64,000 bases of DNA from Amblyornis subalaris (Eukaryota; Chordata; Aves; Passeriformes; Ptilonorhynchidae): NCBI GenBank assembly GCA_018881555.1, contig JACAXG010000068.1, forward strand, positions 896,198-960,197, read 5' to 3'. A program made the translations under genes and the position numbers. Under the pieces are notes generated by a model. The model saw only the letters and a program-made list of their open reading frames with translations. It did no database searches and was not told the DNA's origin. Shown piece by piece: positions 1 to 12,611 of the stretch (position 1 is its first letter; each line of letters opens with the position of its first letter).

Positions 1-1413
1 TTCCTTGTTATTTCCTGTTGCCAGCACCCTTGAAGCACAGAGCATCACCACAAATCCACTCTGATTTGGACCCTTACGCTTCTCAAGCCAGACTTGGGAA
101 CCACCAAAGCAAATTGACAAGAAAACTGTATAAACTAAAAAAAAAGCCAGTAATAAAGCCCAGCAGAAGCAGTTCTCCCCCTCCCCATCGGCCAGATTTG
201 ATGTGTCTGATTAGCACGAGGAAGGCAGGGGTGTGGGGATGGCTTGCATAATGTGGTGCAATCTAGCACCTCCCCCAGGGTGCCCAGCTGCTGCAGAAGC
301 AATTTCACAGCTCATCATCCATTATGAGATTAAAATAATTTTTTTTTTTTTCCTCCCGTGAAGTATTAATAAATTGTGCAGGCAGCCCAGAGTTAGTGCC
401 ATTTACACAAATGGTACTGAATCACCCACCTAGTTATTCCTTAATGGATTGAGTATCTGTGTTCCTCCTTATCCTGTAATTTGAAAACCTAAATACACAA
501 ACCTGTTTATTTGTCTCATCAGGCCCCGAGCCAGCACTCGCTGAGCCTGGGGACAGCGGGACAAAGGCAGAGCTGCTGCCTCCCCTGGACCTGCCCCAGC
601 ACTTTACAGGGGAACACCACCAAAACATCCACATGGATCGATAGGAGAAGGGAAACACACCACACAGAAAGCCCAAGCCCACGCTGAAATCCCTCCCAGG
701 ATTCACTTACTTTCCCTTCTGGGGGCAAAACTCACTGAGGCGTCGCTGATGTAATGCAGGTTCTTTGGTACACGAGTGAAGATGTAAAGCTGTAGTCAGA
801 GCACCACTAATGGCTCTTTGAACATCCCTGCTTTATTGTGGTATCAGACGGAGAAGGCATGTTTAATGTTTAAACTTCCAACAACAAATGCCTTCAGCAA
901 ATATNTTTTATGTATTTATTCAGTGCTTCTTAAGCGCCTGTCGCCTCAGCAGCTGAGGTGCTGCTTACCTCTTTTTTATATGTATTTTATTAAAATTAAG
1001 AACATACCTCTGCTTTGTAAAATGCCACCTTTTCCCTGCCCTCTCTACTCTTTACCCCCAAGAGCAGCTTGAAATTCTTCACCCATCCCTCTGCTGCAAA
1101 ACGTGTCAGACTGCCAGGAAGTTGCCGAAACGGGGAAAGGAAATTAAGTGAAATCATGGGGGTGATAAATCAGCTTCCCACGTTATCCCAAAGACCCTCA
1201 GCCCCAGAATCTGGCTCTGGCACACGGGAGAAGCGCCAGAGGCAGACACCTCTGAGTCAGCTCTGCCAAAGCAAACCCTGAGGTGGGATGGAAAGAGCAT
1301 CAACCCAATTCCATTTGCTTGGCCAAGGGAGGTATACGAGGGATTGCCATGGGACTGGGATGCCTCACTCCTTGCAGGTCCTAAATATGCAGAATTCATT
1401 AACATCCCAGTCC
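1..1413. other. Intronic unique sequence
   Basis: No gene or recognisable transposon is seen here. There is a poly-T run at about 339-352 and AT-rich DNA around 890-1020. On the minus strand a short exon-like stretch (about 722-776) lies between an AG and a GTGAGT, but it has a weak acceptor and no recognisable protein (see the rejected list). If the TOX-family exon at 15.6 kb is real, this lies in the intron downstream of it. Confidence 0.6.
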
Positions 1414-1473
1414 CAGAATCATATAGAATCACTAAGGTTGGGAAAGTCCTCCAAGAGCATCAAGTCNAACCTT
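1414..1473 (-). mobile_element. CR1 3' end fragment, antisense
   Basis: The stretch 'agaatcactaaggttggg' followed by 'aaagtcctccaagagcatcaagtc' is the reverse complement of a CR1 3' terminus of the subfamily with 'aaggttggaaaagacctc'. Only about 60 bases survive. A sense-oriented CR1 piece starts about 55 bases later, so the two sit head to head. Confidence 0.8.
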
Positions 1474-1527
1474 TGGCAGACCACACCCCCTGAATTCAGT
1501 CCTCCCAGTCCACGAGATGTCAAGGTA

Positions 1528-1685
1528 AGAGAAGCTGTGGCTGCCCCTGGATCCCTGGAAGTGTCCAAGGCCAGGTGAGACAGGTCTTGGAGCAACCTGG
1601 GATAGTGGAAGGTGTCCCTGCCCATGGCAGGGGGTTGAAACTATATGAACTTTAATGTCAACCCAAAGCATTCCATGATAATCAC
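1528..1685 (+). mobile_element. CR1 fragment, sense
   Basis: The order of blocks is diagnostic: 'gagaagctgtggctgcccc', 'tggaagtgtccaaggccagg', 'ggtgtccctgcccatggcag', then 'tgaactttaatgtc' and 'aacccaaagcattccatgat'. This is the last 150 bases of a CR1 reading towards its 3' end, with a small deletion before the terminal 'aacccaaa' block. Confidence 0.9.
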
Positions 1686-3839
1686 ACAGGATCTCTCTCT
1701 GCCTCCTTTGCATTTGCTGAGCTCCCGAGCACCACAATTCTGACTCTTCCTCCACAACCACAACTCCGAGAATTTTGTTCTTTTCCTCACTTTTCCAAAG
1801 CAGAAGCTGTCATGTCGCAGGAGCACAAAGGTGCTGGGCTGTTAGGGAAAGCAGGAAGCACCAAGAGACTCGTGACAAAATTGTGAGAACTGGAACATGG
1901 TGCATGGCCAAGGATCCAAATCCCCAGCGTAGGCGTGAAAATCTCAGCCTTAAGCCTCCAGCATGGGAATTTTGGGAAACAAACAGATTTTATCTTTAAC
2001 AATTTTAACAACTTTTTTTTTTTATTTAATAAAACCAGGCTTATGTATGGTNTCTAAAAAAAGGCAGGAACACACACATGGCTATGAGGGGCTCATCTAT
2101 GTCCTAAATCAGACACTCATCAAATTCCTTCCAAAGCATTCAGCAACCCGGACAAAATGAGCAGTGAGAGTAGGAACCATCCTTTCAGGAGGAGGGCAAA
2201 AAGGAAAACCATCACATCAACAATCAAAATAGCAATGTTTCCCTAAAGTAATGACAACTGTCCATCTAGAANGACAGCCAGGACATCAACCTGCTGCTCA
2301 CAGCTAGGAGCCTCCACCAGGGACCAACTCCAACACCGGCACTGGCAGCTCTAGAGGCCATGGAGAACATTTGTNCACACAGAGAATGGCTTTGCAGAGG
2401 AAAAGAAGGTGCAAGAGGGCTCACACCAACACCAGCACAACCTTCTTAACATGAGCACAAGGCCCTACCCAACATACAAGGCATGAGGTGGGAAGAGCGA
2501 GCAGCCCCAGCTCTCCAGAGGCCAAACCAACTGAGAGACTCCACTCATGAAGCAGCTGGAGAGGTTTTTTCTGTTATTTTCTGTGGGTTAGACACAGCAG
2601 ATAGAACCTGAACTGTTCCAAGGGAAAGGGGCAGAAATGGAAGGGTCAAAATGAGAGAGAGAGATGCTGATGGAGAGGAGGGGGAGGCTGTGAGCACAAC
2701 AGGGCTGCACNTAACAAAGCCAAAACATCAACCCCATGGTAAAAATTCCCATTTTCCCAGTGTACTCAAGGGCTGCAGCTGCTATCTGTCAAATCCAAGC
2801 CCACGCAAGGCCTAGATATTTCCATAAACCTGGGATGACTCAGAGCCAAGTGCTTCTATTGCCAATTCTAGTACCCAACCAGGCACCTCGAGTCCCACTT
2901 GGTGTTAACAAAAAGCACCAGTCCAGTCTGACACCAAATACAACAAAAATGGGACAGATGCTTTTGAGGAAGACTACTAGAGAAGTTTGTGAGCTAAGCT
3001 GCATCAGCTTTCACCACTTCTATCCCTGTTCTTGGTATCAAATAACAGGAATCGCTTTCCAGGCTGAAACAGAGTGAGGCAGAAGTCAAAACCCCAGGAT
3101 TGCATGGACAAAAGGAGGAGGAAAGCAGGTGTCTCTAACAGGGATGTTGCAGCACTCCTCGATGCAGAANCTGGAAACCAGGGCAAGCAGAATTCCTCTG
3201 CATGTTCCACTCGCAGTGTTTCAAAAATTAAACACCATCACATGAGCTGCTCAGAGCACTCCAGACTTTCCTGCACTTTACAGAGCAGCTTTCCTTTTTT
3301 CTTTTTNTTTTGGATCTCCAGCATCTCTGCCTGAACATGGTGAGTTCATTCCTGAAGTTGCACCCAAGTGCCCAGTAACTTGTTCTTGACGCCAGTGTGA
3401 ATTCCCAGCTTGCAGCACCCTGAGCTGCACCCAGAAAATCATCACCTGCTGCTGCCTTGTGCCTCGCCTACTTGCAGAAGTGATGGATCCAGGCTGGAAA
3501 CAAGCACCTTTTGGATATTTGCTTCCCAAATGCACTGGGAAGTCACAAAGCCTGGGAAAAAAAAGCTCCTCAAGAGAAAAGCAGCTCCCCTGGGGAGCCT
3601 GAGCCCTCAGCGCCACGTAGGTGTGTGGTTTTGTTTAAAAGTCATCTGGAATTCTTAAAATAAATTTGCTAAATTGTCTTCCAGAGACTGACAGCTTTTT
3701 TTTCCCCCCCTCCTTAATAAACTTTCAGGGGTATCTTTATTGTTATGTCTAATTTTAGCNAAAACTAACATTTCCTGAGATTCAATTTCTCTCATAATTG
3801 TTGGAAGGAAACTAAACTGTCTGCTGTAAACATTCACTG
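1686..3839. other. Intronic unique sequence, no recognisable element
   Basis: Mixed-composition DNA with a poly-T run near 2011-2021 and several short A or T runs. The part at 2200-2720 is richer in AC/AG words and might be an old, unclassified repeat, but no terminal signature is visible. Open frames here are short, overlap on both strands and have no recognisable protein similarity. Confidence 0.55.
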
Positions 3840-4640
3840 TATTGTGTGAAAAGTATCTTTATTACAGCCCACTGGGAATACTAATAAAATTCCCAATCCT
3901 AGCCCTTCCTCACTTTTTTTTTAGAGCTCGCTCTTTTCTCTTATATACCCATTAGTGTCAGTTCAAACATTCTGCGGGCGAGATNTGAGAACTTAAAATA
4001 TATTATTTAACGATCAAGGGTGGAATAAAGACTTGTGAGCAGTAAGATCCNTTCTGCCTTCTCTTTCGGTGCTTTCTATTACAGAAAATGAGGATGGCTC
4101 TTCCATTTGTCTGCCTTCGTGCTCAGAGTTGATGTAAAAAAATCTCATTAGTTTAGTCTGACATATATTCAATACAGTCTATGTACATATTTTTTTTCAT
4201 TTTATTCTACAGCTGCAAAATGATACTAAATTTCATCAGATTGGAATGAAAACTGTGGTCTTGGAACATTTCCCTTTAAGGGTCTTATATTTATTCAGAA
4301 TTCATGAATCATTTTCCAGTAATACAACTATAATTATTCTTAAAGTGTTATGTTTGAAGGTTTAATATGAAATACTTGCAAAAAGCTCTTTTTCACTTTG
4401 ATAGTTTGTAATCTTCATGGTAATCAGATCAGTTAGCTCCTTGCCACAGCAGCCAGGAAAATACAATTTAATATGAATCTCATACTCTTCACTCATGTTT
4501 TAATTAAAGTAATAAAAGCCAAGTCGTATTTTGCCCTTTCCAGTGTACACAGATGTATAGACCTGAGCCAGACAGCGTCAGATCCGGCACTTTGGATGGC
4601 AGCTGATGGATCTGGTAGCGTGAGATAAATTGAATTCAGG
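3840..4640. promoter_or_regulatory. AT-rich repeat-free block, candidate conserved noncoding element
   Basis: About 800 bases are AT-rich, free of CR1, and full of homeodomain-type words (ttaattaaag, aatttaatatg, ttcatgaatc). There are no coding frames. Such composition within long introns of developmental transcription-factor genes is often conserved noncoding DNA. Conservation itself cannot be seen from one sequence, so this is inference. Confidence 0.3.
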
Positions 4641-5090
4641 CTTGCTCAGAGGCTGCTGATCCTGGAGGTGGTGTCAGTGATGGGTGAGACCCAGACACAG
4701 GCGATGGGAGCATGGACCAAACGTGGAATTCCGGGCCACGGCAGCAGGAGCTGAGGCTGCTGTGCCATCCCTCAGCTGGCTCTGCTTCCAGAGCTCACCT
4801 CCCTGGGAAAGCTCCATAACTGCCTCTGAATTTTGGTTCCCACCACGGCTCTGACCAGCCNGGCCTGGTGTGTCACCTGCAAGGGACAGATCTGAGACTT
4901 CCCCAAGGGAGCAGGACCACAAGGGACTGGTGGCATCCTGTCCCCAGCCAGCTCGGGTGCCCTGCCCTGCCCAGCCTCACGGGCGAGGAGAGGTCGGAGT
5001 GAACGTCTGGCTCTGAGCGAAAGGAGCTGGGTGGCTGCACTTGGGATTCACAGCCCTCATCACCCTCCAGTGCCTGCAGAGCCCTCACAC
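4641..5090. other. Intronic unique sequence
   Basis: GC-richer DNA leading up to a CR1 insertion at 5091. No gene, repeat array or regulatory signature is recognised. Confidence 0.55.
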
Positions 5091-5680
5091 CACAGAATCA
5101 CTCAGGTTGGAAAAGACCCCCAAGACCATCGAGTCCAAGCTGGGCTTGATCCCCACGGTGTCACCCAGCCCAGAGCACTGAGCGCCACGTCCAGCATTCC
5201 TTGGATACCTCCAGGGATGGGGACTCCAACACCTCCCTGGCCAGCCCCTTCCAATGCTTTCAGGGAAGAAATTCCTCCTGATATCCTATTCAAATCTGCC
5301 CTGGCATAGCGTGAGGCCATGTCCTCCTGTTCTATTGGTATTTGCTTGGAAGAAGAGCTCAACCCCTCCCCTGGCTGTCCCCTCCTGTCAGGGAGTTGTG
5401 CAGAGCCAGAAGGTGCCCCCTGAGCCTCCTTTTCTCCAGGCTGAGTCCCCCCAGCTCCGTCAGATGCTCCTGAGTCTCCAGACCCTTCCCTAACTCCGTT
5501 CCCTTCCCTGGACACACTCCAGCCCCTCAATGTCTCTCTAGTGAGGGACCCAGAACTGGACACAGCCCTCGAGGTGCCTCAGCAGGGCCAGCACAGGGGA
5601 CAGTCACTTCCCTGGTCCTGCTGGCCACTCTAGTTTGGATCCAGATGCTCTGCTGATGGTCTGGCCCTCGTTGGGCTGGA
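5091..5680 (-). mobile_element. CR1 copy, antisense, about 590 bp
   Basis: This is the longest single CR1 piece in the window. It begins 'cacagaatcactcaggttgg' and runs through 'accatcgagtccaa', 'ctccagggatggggactcc', 'gaagaaattcctcctgat', 'ctccttttctccaggctgag', 'ctggacacactccagcccc' and 'cttccctggtcctgctggcc'. All are antisense blocks of the CR1 3' region, in the standard order. The 5' end is truncated, as is usual. A 153-codon minus-strand open frame inside it (5102-5563) is a by-product of the repeat and not a gene. Confidence 0.93.
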
Positions 5681-8325
5681 ATGGAGCCCAACCCTGCACG
5701 CGCCCAGGGCAGCCCCCCGGAGAGAAGGGCTCGTTCTGCCATCAGCCGAGGCAACAGAGGGGCTTTCCTTTCTGCCCAGGCCTTCATCCAAATGCTGAAG
5801 TGGAAAATAATGTTTTCCTGCTGGAAGTAAGTGGCTCCTCAGTTAATCACTGTGTTGTGACAGCAGACCCAAACACCGGCTCGGGCTGGGTCTCCGATGA
5901 GAAGGGAAGAAGTAATCAATCAGTTGGGAAAGGAAATCCCAAGAGCAACAGGCTGGGTATTTTTTTCCACCCTGCTGCGGCCCACGAAGCTGCATTTCCA
6001 CAAATAAACACAGCACGAAGCTGCATTTCCACAAATAAACACNGTTTTCCAGAGCGACTCCCCAGAGGTCCATTAGAGAAGCAAACCACCCCCTGCAGGA
6101 GCCAAAGCCAACCCCCCCAACTGGACACAGGAGAAATCCTTGCTCATCACAGCTCCCCGAGGGCAGTGGGGCTGCACTGTCAGAGCTCAGCATCCATCCT
6201 TGGCTCCCTGTCACGCTGTGTCACAGCGGGAACTCGGGACACACGGGGNGAGGAATGAGCTCAGCACAAGGAGCGAGAGGATCCGAAGGCAGAAACAGCT
6301 TGTGGATAAAAGCTCCNGGATTGCCTGTGGCTGCAGCGACAGTCACCACTCCAGGCCAGCCCAGAGCTGAGCAGAGGGGCCCTGGCAGGGGTTTAAAGCA
6401 CCACATTAACCTGAGAGCTGTGCTTTAAAGGGGATCTGCTCCCTCCAGAGCTGCTCCAGGTTCTCCCACGTGCAGGTCTCCCCTTGCCCTGGGCCGTGCT
6501 GACCACCAGGGACAGTGGCTCTGTGTACACCACGTGCAGTCCCTTTACAGCAGTGTTGAGCACAGTGGGAAATCTTGGATAAAGTGACACTTCTCAGGGG
6601 GATGGACATCATCCTGCTGCTCCTTCTCTGCCAGCACNCGAGTACCTATCACCTCCCCAGCTGCAGCTCTGCTCCCTCCAGCCCTGGACCACTCTCCTGN
6701 GCAGACTGGATTTTTATTACTAATTTGTAAATGTTTCACTCTTTACAGACTTTTTCACTGCAAAAGAAATCCCAGCTCTGGCTGAAGGTCCCCAGGCGTG
6801 TTTTGATCCCACACCTCACAGACCAAGGGCTACAGCCAGGCATGCAGCTTAATACATACTCTCTTATCATTGGGTCAAAACCAATCTCTGAGCTGATTCA
6901 CATCCCAGAAAAACTCGGAAAAGCCTTGGGAAAGACAAGGAAAGGTTACTGCTGGGACTGGGCAGAGCTGGCTGTGCTCTCCAGGGAGACCTCGGAGAGT
7001 GGTGGATGCTGTGCCCAGCCCTCAGGCTGTCAAATGTGGTGTGTGTTCCNCAATGCACCTGAGGATCTCCTTCTCCCTNCTGCCTTTGCCCCTAAACCTA
7101 AACNTATTCAGGAACCTCATTTCCTTGATGAAATATCTCCACATGAAATTCAACCACCACAACACTTTCAGTGTTTCCCATCCCCACCAGACACTCTGTG
7201 GCACCTGGCAGGTGTCTTCAGCTGTTTAAGGTGGTATTTCTTTTTCCCCTTTTTCNCCCCCTAGGAGCAAAGACCACCCATTTTGGTCTAGGAACTGCTC
7301 AGCTGCATTAGCTTTTCTCTCTGTGCTGCTTGGTGGCTCTTTTTCAGACCCCTTATTGCTAAAAACTTGGGAGTCCCTTGAGACCAAGGGTCGAAGATCA
7401 TGTTCGGTCTGCATGTAACACCAAGGGATTTTTTTATTATTATTTTATTTAAGCACTACAGCCGGCCTTCCACCAGTGGTAACAACCTCTCTTGCTATGA
7501 CTAAGCTACAGGAGTCACTTCCTGACTGCACCTTTCAGAAATTTCCCTGTCACACGGGAGTTCATGCAAAATTCACAAGCCTGGATCATCAGCTGTAGTT
7601 GTGCTCAACTCCCAAACCCCGCCTGGAAGGGTTTCCATTAGCTGCTGATTATAATAAATGACATGTAACACTCTATTGTTCATCCTAAAATAGCACATGA
7701 GATTCTTCCGGAATCGTCTGCTGAGAAAGGCATTTAGGATCCGTCAATGTCTTCCCTCTATTTTTTATTCTCCAGCACAACATATGAAATTATCCAGTAT
7801 TGCTCAAAGAACAGCAGGGAAAGAGCAAAATCTGTATCTTAGCATGGGGGCCTGCAGNGCACACTCCCAGCACTGCCAAGCTGGGTAATCCTCTTTCAAC
7901 CCTGAGTCTATACAAACCTCTCCCTTCTCCTCCCTAGGGGTCTTTTATACACATGTATCTGTATGTTCTTGCAATATTTGCAATATATCACTGTAAAGGG
8001 GTTGGGGAGTTATCAGTTGTTTACTTTCAGGTGTGCTCTGCCCCTGTTGTGGCTCATTTTAGACTTCAAAAATACTATTTGCAGACTGGGAGACACCAAG
8101 ATGCTTCACGCACACAGGAGAGTCAAGTTGAAAGAGCACAAGACTGCTGGGGATTCAGGAGCACCAGAGCTCTCCATGGCCCCCTTAAAGTAGGGGACAT
8201 GTTCCCCTTTTTTTAAACCCTTCACTTATATAAGTGATGGCATCTGACTATCATCTGTTCCTGTGATCAACAGATCAAGCCCCAAATCAATAGAATATGG
8301 AGGTCCAAAAACACATCTCCTCAGT
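5681..8325. other. Intronic unique sequence with one short tandem duplication
   Basis: Apart from the 31-bp duplication listed separately, no element is recognised in these 2.6 kb. Open frames such as 5635-6258 (plus strand) and 6731-7264 (plus strand) are interrupted by N bases, have no recognisable domain and are shadowed by frames on the other strand. I take them as chance. Confidence 0.55.
5983..6042. repeat. 31-bp tandem duplication (2 copies)
   Basis: The sequence 'cacgaagctgcatttcc' plus 'acaaataaacac' occurs at 5983-6011 and again, without a mismatch, at 6014-6042 (period 31). The perfect identity suggests a recent replication-slippage duplication. Confidence 0.95.
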
Positions 8326-8530
8326 TACTCACTCAGAGGGTGGTGAAACACTGGCACAGGTTGTCCAGAGAGGGGGTGGATGTCCCATCCCCGGGAACAT
8401 CCAAGGTCAGCTTGGGCAGGGCTCTGAGCAACCTGATCCAGTTGGAGATGTCCCTGTTCATCGCAGAGGGTTTGAACTGGATGACTTTTAAGGGTTCCTT
8501 CCATCCCGAACCCCTCTGTGAATCTATGNC
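8326..8530 (+). mobile_element. CR1 3' fragment, sense
   Basis: Blocks 'actcagagggtggtgaaac', 'actggcacaggttgtccag', 'gatgtcccatccccgggaac', 'aggtcagcttgggcagggc' and the terminal 'gggttccttccatcccgaac' with 'ctctgtgaatctatg' give a complete CR1 3' tail in sense orientation. The subfamily is different from the 'catgggcagggacacc' copies elsewhere. Confidence 0.92.
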
Positions 8531-9169
8531 AGTTAAAACAAGTTTTTTCACGTGCAGAGGATTAATTAGAAACAGCAAAGTTCGTTAGGGGACTTGAGTG
8601 GAAACTGCAAAAAGAATAACCTCACCACAGGCTCTAATTTTCTGTGCACACTTTGCTGTAACACCATAAGAAGGATCACCCTAAGGAATTGCTCAGCCAC
8701 GTGTACGATCTCCTGGGTTCTTCCTGCCTTTCTTCTGGAGCAATCCCGGNTTCGAGGCAGTGGCTGTGCTGACCACGAGCAACCTGCTGCTCTCCATGGG
8801 ACAAACAAAGTGCTGGAAACTCCTCCAAGTTCACACATCTGGCAGGTCAGGGACCAACCGACACAGNAACATCTCACACCTGAGCAACTGGGATATTGCT
8901 GCTTCACTGCCAGTGACAGAGCAGTGATGGAGGGAAACCCCAAGTCCATCTTGGTTCCATTTTCCAGCTCCCTACTCAGGAGGAAGGAGCCAGAAGAAGG
9001 GGAGGGTGACCCACACCTTCATTAGCAGCACTCAATTCCCCTCTCGCTGTCCAGGGCTCCATGGCCCCCTCAGTCACCGTGCTCTGGCTCCGTGGGCCCC
9101 TGCAGGGATAGGGAACCCCTGCCCTCACGTGGAATTGCCCCAGCCCCAGGTTTATTTTATCAAGTGTTG
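8531..9169. other. Intronic unique sequence
   Basis: No gene or repeat is recognised. The plus-strand open frame at 8594-9025 (143 codons, two N bases) has no identifiable domain or splice context and is treated as chance. Confidence 0.55.
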
Positions 9170-9910
9170 ACATNTTGCTGCGATTCAGTCAGGATTGGTG
9201 GGAGGACAACACGTCTGCCAGGATTATGACAAGGTTTGAAGGCATATTTTATAGCAGAGGCTGCCAAGACGAGCTCTGTCTCGTCTGGAGCGTTAGCAGA
9301 ACATGAGGAAGGTATCCACAGCTTCCCACACATCATTAATTTCTAATTATCCTCTCCTTGCTTTCTGCATTATCACTTATTTACCAAACACGGCTTTATT
9401 GGACCGCCCAGTTCCTTATAACCAGCAAAGCCATTGTTATGTTAAAACCAATGTTCTAAATGTTATTTATTATTTGATAAACCTTGTGTAACCCTGAACG
9501 AGGACATTAAATGGCAAGAACACTACTTCAAAATCCCATTTTAAATAAGTCACCAAGACAGCTNTGCCTTTATAAAACACATTAGAGTGGCACTCAGAGC
9601 ACATATGGCTCAGGGATATATACAAATTATACAATTTCTGTCATTCGATCAAATAAGAGGGACGTTTTGACCCCAGAAATGAGTCAAATGTAAGTTGTAA
9701 TTCCAGCCCCACCGGAGGCCCCGGCGGTAATGGATCCTGACGGCTGATCAAAGAGCCCTGACCATTTGACCCACCAGATCAGCGACTCACTGTATCTATT
9801 ATGGCTAATACAGACCCCAGCCCGAAGATATATGGAGGCAGAGAGATAAAGGGCAATAGATACAGTAGATAAATGTTGATTTATACACATCCGAGCACGT
9901 GGATACGCCC
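9170..9910. promoter_or_regulatory. Repeat-free block, candidate conserved noncoding element
   Basis: This block combines AT-rich homeodomain-like words (catcattaatttctaattatc near 9332) with retained CpGs and lacks transposon sequence. It includes the 9-mer gtcaaatgt at 9683-9691, which recurs twice near 12.1-12.2 kb, and a related tttgaccc at 9666. It lies about 6 kb downstream of the TOX-family exon in transcriptional terms. Enhancer function is inferred and is not shown by the sequence. Confidence 0.33.
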
Positions 9911-10117
9911 GCAGATGGATTTCACGTGTGNGGGAAGGGGCAGGCGTGGCTAACCCCACACCCAGCTGGGGACAGACGCCGTGGATGTGTGTGCACATGG
10001 CAAACAGAACCTCCCCTAACTGCACCTCCCTGGGGGTGTCAGTAAAACCTCTGCCCCCAGCGGGGCTCCCCCACTCACACACGGCCAGGGAAAACCCACC
10101 TTCGATTTCACACACAT

Positions 10118-10519
10118 CTCTGCCCCACACAAATACACCTCTGCCCCACACAAACGCATCTCTGCCCCACGCAAACACATCTCTGCCCCACACAAACACA
10201 TCTTGCCCCACACAAACACATCTCTGCCCCACACAAACACATCTCTGCCCCACACAAACACATCCTGCCCCACACAAACACATCCTCCCCCACAAAAACA
10301 CATCCTCCCCCACAAAAACACATCTCTGCCCCACACAAATACACCTCTGCCCCACACAAACGCATCTCTGCCCCACACAAACACACCTCTGCCCCACACA
10401 AACACATCCTGCCCCACACAAACACATCTCTGCCCCACAAAAACACATCTCTGCCCCACACAAGCACATCTCTGCCCCACAAAAACACACCTCTGCACCA
10501 CACAAACACATCTCTGCCC
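10118..10519. repeat. 21-bp minisatellite, about 19 units
   Basis: Plus-strand units begin ctctgccccacacaaac and end acat. Most are 21 bp and five (units 5, 8, 9, 10 and 15) are 20 bp. Variants include acgcat, atacac and cccccacaaaa. Because 21 is a multiple of three, long open frames of repeating peptides (PHTNTSL on plus, CLCGAEM-like on minus) appear on both strands. These should not be annotated as proteins. Units 1-2 (10118-10159) recur exactly as units 11-12 (from 10324), showing a ten-unit, 206-bp higher-order duplication. In the direction of the TOX-family transcript the array is G/U-rich with a GGGG in nearly every unit. Confidence 0.97.
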
Positions 10520-10687
10520 ACCTCCTGGCAGTGTAAGTGTGAGCAGCCCCATCCACAAGTTACCCAGGCTCACCCCAAAGCCCAGAGCCCAGATTGAAGC
10601 CCCTTGTGCTGCTCTGCACATCAGGTGAGACACTTGTCATCGGCATCAGGGGTCTCACCAGGGCTGGGTGAAGCCTTGCCTTCTTCA
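10520..10687. other. Short spacer between minisatellite and CR1
   Basis: About 170 bases of unique sequence. No feature is recognised. Confidence 0.6.
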
Positions 10688-10858
10688 GTCACAGAATCCC
10701 AGAATGGTTTGGGTNGGAANGGACCTTAAAGATCATCCCATTCCATCCCCTGCCATGGGCAGGGACACCTTCCACTATCCCAGGTTGCTCCAAGCCCCNT
10801 TCANCCNGGCCTTGGACACTTCCAGGGATGGGGCAGCCACAGCTTCTCTGGGCATCCC
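10688..10858 (-). mobile_element. CR1 3' fragment, antisense
   Basis: It starts 'cacagaatcccagaatgg', continues 'tttgggtnggaanggacc', 'ctgccatgggcagggacacc', 'ttccactatcccaggttgc' and 'ggacacttccagggatgg', and ends near 'cacagcttctctgggcatcc'. Five N bases fall inside this one copy, more than in the neighbouring DNA. Confidence 0.93.
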
Positions 10859-10867
10859 GGTTTTTCG

Positions 10868-10977
10868 ATTACAGAATCCTAGAATAGTTTGGGTGGGAAG
10901 AGACCTTAAAGCTTATCTTGTTCCACCTCTGCCATGGGCAGGGTATACCTTCCATGATCTCAGGTTGCTCAATGCTG
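10868..10977 (-). mobile_element. Second, more diverged CR1 3' fragment, antisense
   Basis: Only about 10 bases after the first copy a new CR1 3' end starts: 'acagaatcctagaatagt', 'ttgggtgggaagagacc', 'ctgccatgggcaggg', 'tgatctcaggttgctc'. It has the same orientation but more differences from the usual sequence. It is either an older insertion in the same place or an old tandem duplication. Confidence 0.88.
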
Positions 10978-12611
10978 CTGTGCAAACCTGCAGCCCCCCC
11001 CAGCACACCCACAGGACAGATCCAGTTCCTGGCAGCCAAGAACTGACACTTTGATACACAGATGGGCAGCACGAGCTCCTCATATTCCTATAAGGAGTAG
11101 CATTAGGAGGAAGAAACGACGTGCAAATAACTTTGTCAGCTTAACTCTCGTATTTTCAATCTCACTCTCAAATTTTCACCACTTGCCACTAAAGCAGTGG
11201 GTCCTATCTGTGCCCTCACTTCCCAAAGCAAAGAGCTGCTTATGCAGCTCTCCCTGGCCTGAATAAACCANAGTGGTGTTGAACAGCCTTTCCATGAGGA
11301 GTCACACAAATTAACTTGTCGGGACAGAAACAGGGAGGTTGCTCAGCTGGAATAAGCCATGCNCTGGAGATCCCCCGGGATTAGGCAGAGCACAGGATCC
11401 AAACTGTCCAGTGATAAATAATCAGCTCTTTCCTCCTTCGAGCTGCCTGTTGCCCTGCCAGCAGCCAGAGATATTCATGGAGGGAGGGGAAATGCAGCAA
11501 ACACCCTCCCGAAGGCTTTCCATGATGTCCCCCCACTGACCAGGCACAGAGTGACATCCCTGCTCCCAAAACCCAGGGACAATGGTGCCCAGAGCTGTGC
11601 CAGGGCCTGGCAGTTCCCACAACCTCATCACATCACTCCCAGCTCCCTGACAAGGTACCTCCTGCAGTTATTCACCCAGAACATGGGATGATGATACCTT
11701 CCCACAGGGTATTCCCAGACACAGTTAATCCNTGTGTGTAAAGCACCCCTGGACTCTTCCTGCAAGTGCAAAAATCTTGATGCCAGATAAAACCAACCTC
11801 ATTCCTGTCCTGGAATTCCCCAACCTTTCCTTTTCCTGGTGTCACTCTCTTTATCGCAAAGACCTTAAGAAATGTCTTTTCCTACAGATTTTGCAGGTGT
11901 TTTTATTTCTTTCACCAGCCCCATCGCATTTTTACTCATCTTTCAGAGCACACCACATGGCTGGGAACCTGTCCATTCCTTGGGATTTTTTGCATTACTT
12001 AATTCCTGGCCTTTGTTTGGGGAGGGGGGTGGGAAAGAAGGAAGGAGAATTGACAGGGGTGAGGAATGATGCTCTGCTGACTCCACGAGACACAAGAGAT
12101 ACCTCACTCATCTCGGGGGTCAAATGTCCGCGGTGGTTTGATCGGATGTCAAGTCGCATTTATACTCTGGCCTCTGCTGGAGGTTGAATTACATTTCACA
12201 TTTGACTCACTTCTGGGGTCAAATGTCCCTCCTATTTGCTGGAACAAGAGGAATTCTTTTCCCCAAGCAGGCTGTGCTGGTGTGAGCCTGGATCTGTCAG
12301 TGCTCTCATTATGTCTTAGGCTCCTTTATTTCTGCATTTTGTCCTCAGCTGAGACCAAGCCCTTTGGGATGACAAGAGCTGCAGCCGTGGCACAAAAGCC
12401 ACCCCAACGAGGAAGATAAGGGGAAGGAGCAGCTCACCTGCCTTCCACAGGTTTTGGATGGTGTTTTGTGGGGGTTTTATAAGGGTTTTGTTGGGGGGGG
12501 TTTGTTTCATCTTCCCCCTAAGTGGGCAGCTGTGCTGGGCAGGGAATAATGAAGGAGAGGCAAGTGGACCCTGATCCTGGTTTTACCACACTCTTGCCAT
12601 GAGAAGCTGCA
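10978..12611. other. Intronic unique sequence
   Basis: No gene is seen. The segment holds a pair of identical 14-mers and a small inverted repeat (listed separately, 12116-12228) inside an otherwise repeat-free stretch at about 12060-12260. A G-run lies at 12493-12500. The 136-codon plus-strand open frame at 11777-12187 has no recognisable domain. Confidence 0.55.
12116..12228. promoter_or_regulatory. Paired ggggtcaaatgtcc motifs with inverted copy
   Basis: The 14-mer ggggtcaaatgtcc occurs at 12116-12129 and again at 12215-12228. An inverted acatttgac at 12198-12206 can pair with gtcaaatgt at 12218-12226 (9-bp stem, 11-base loop). The GGGTCA core resembles a nuclear-receptor half-site. A binding function is speculation. 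The exact reuse is visible in the sequence. Confidence 0.35.
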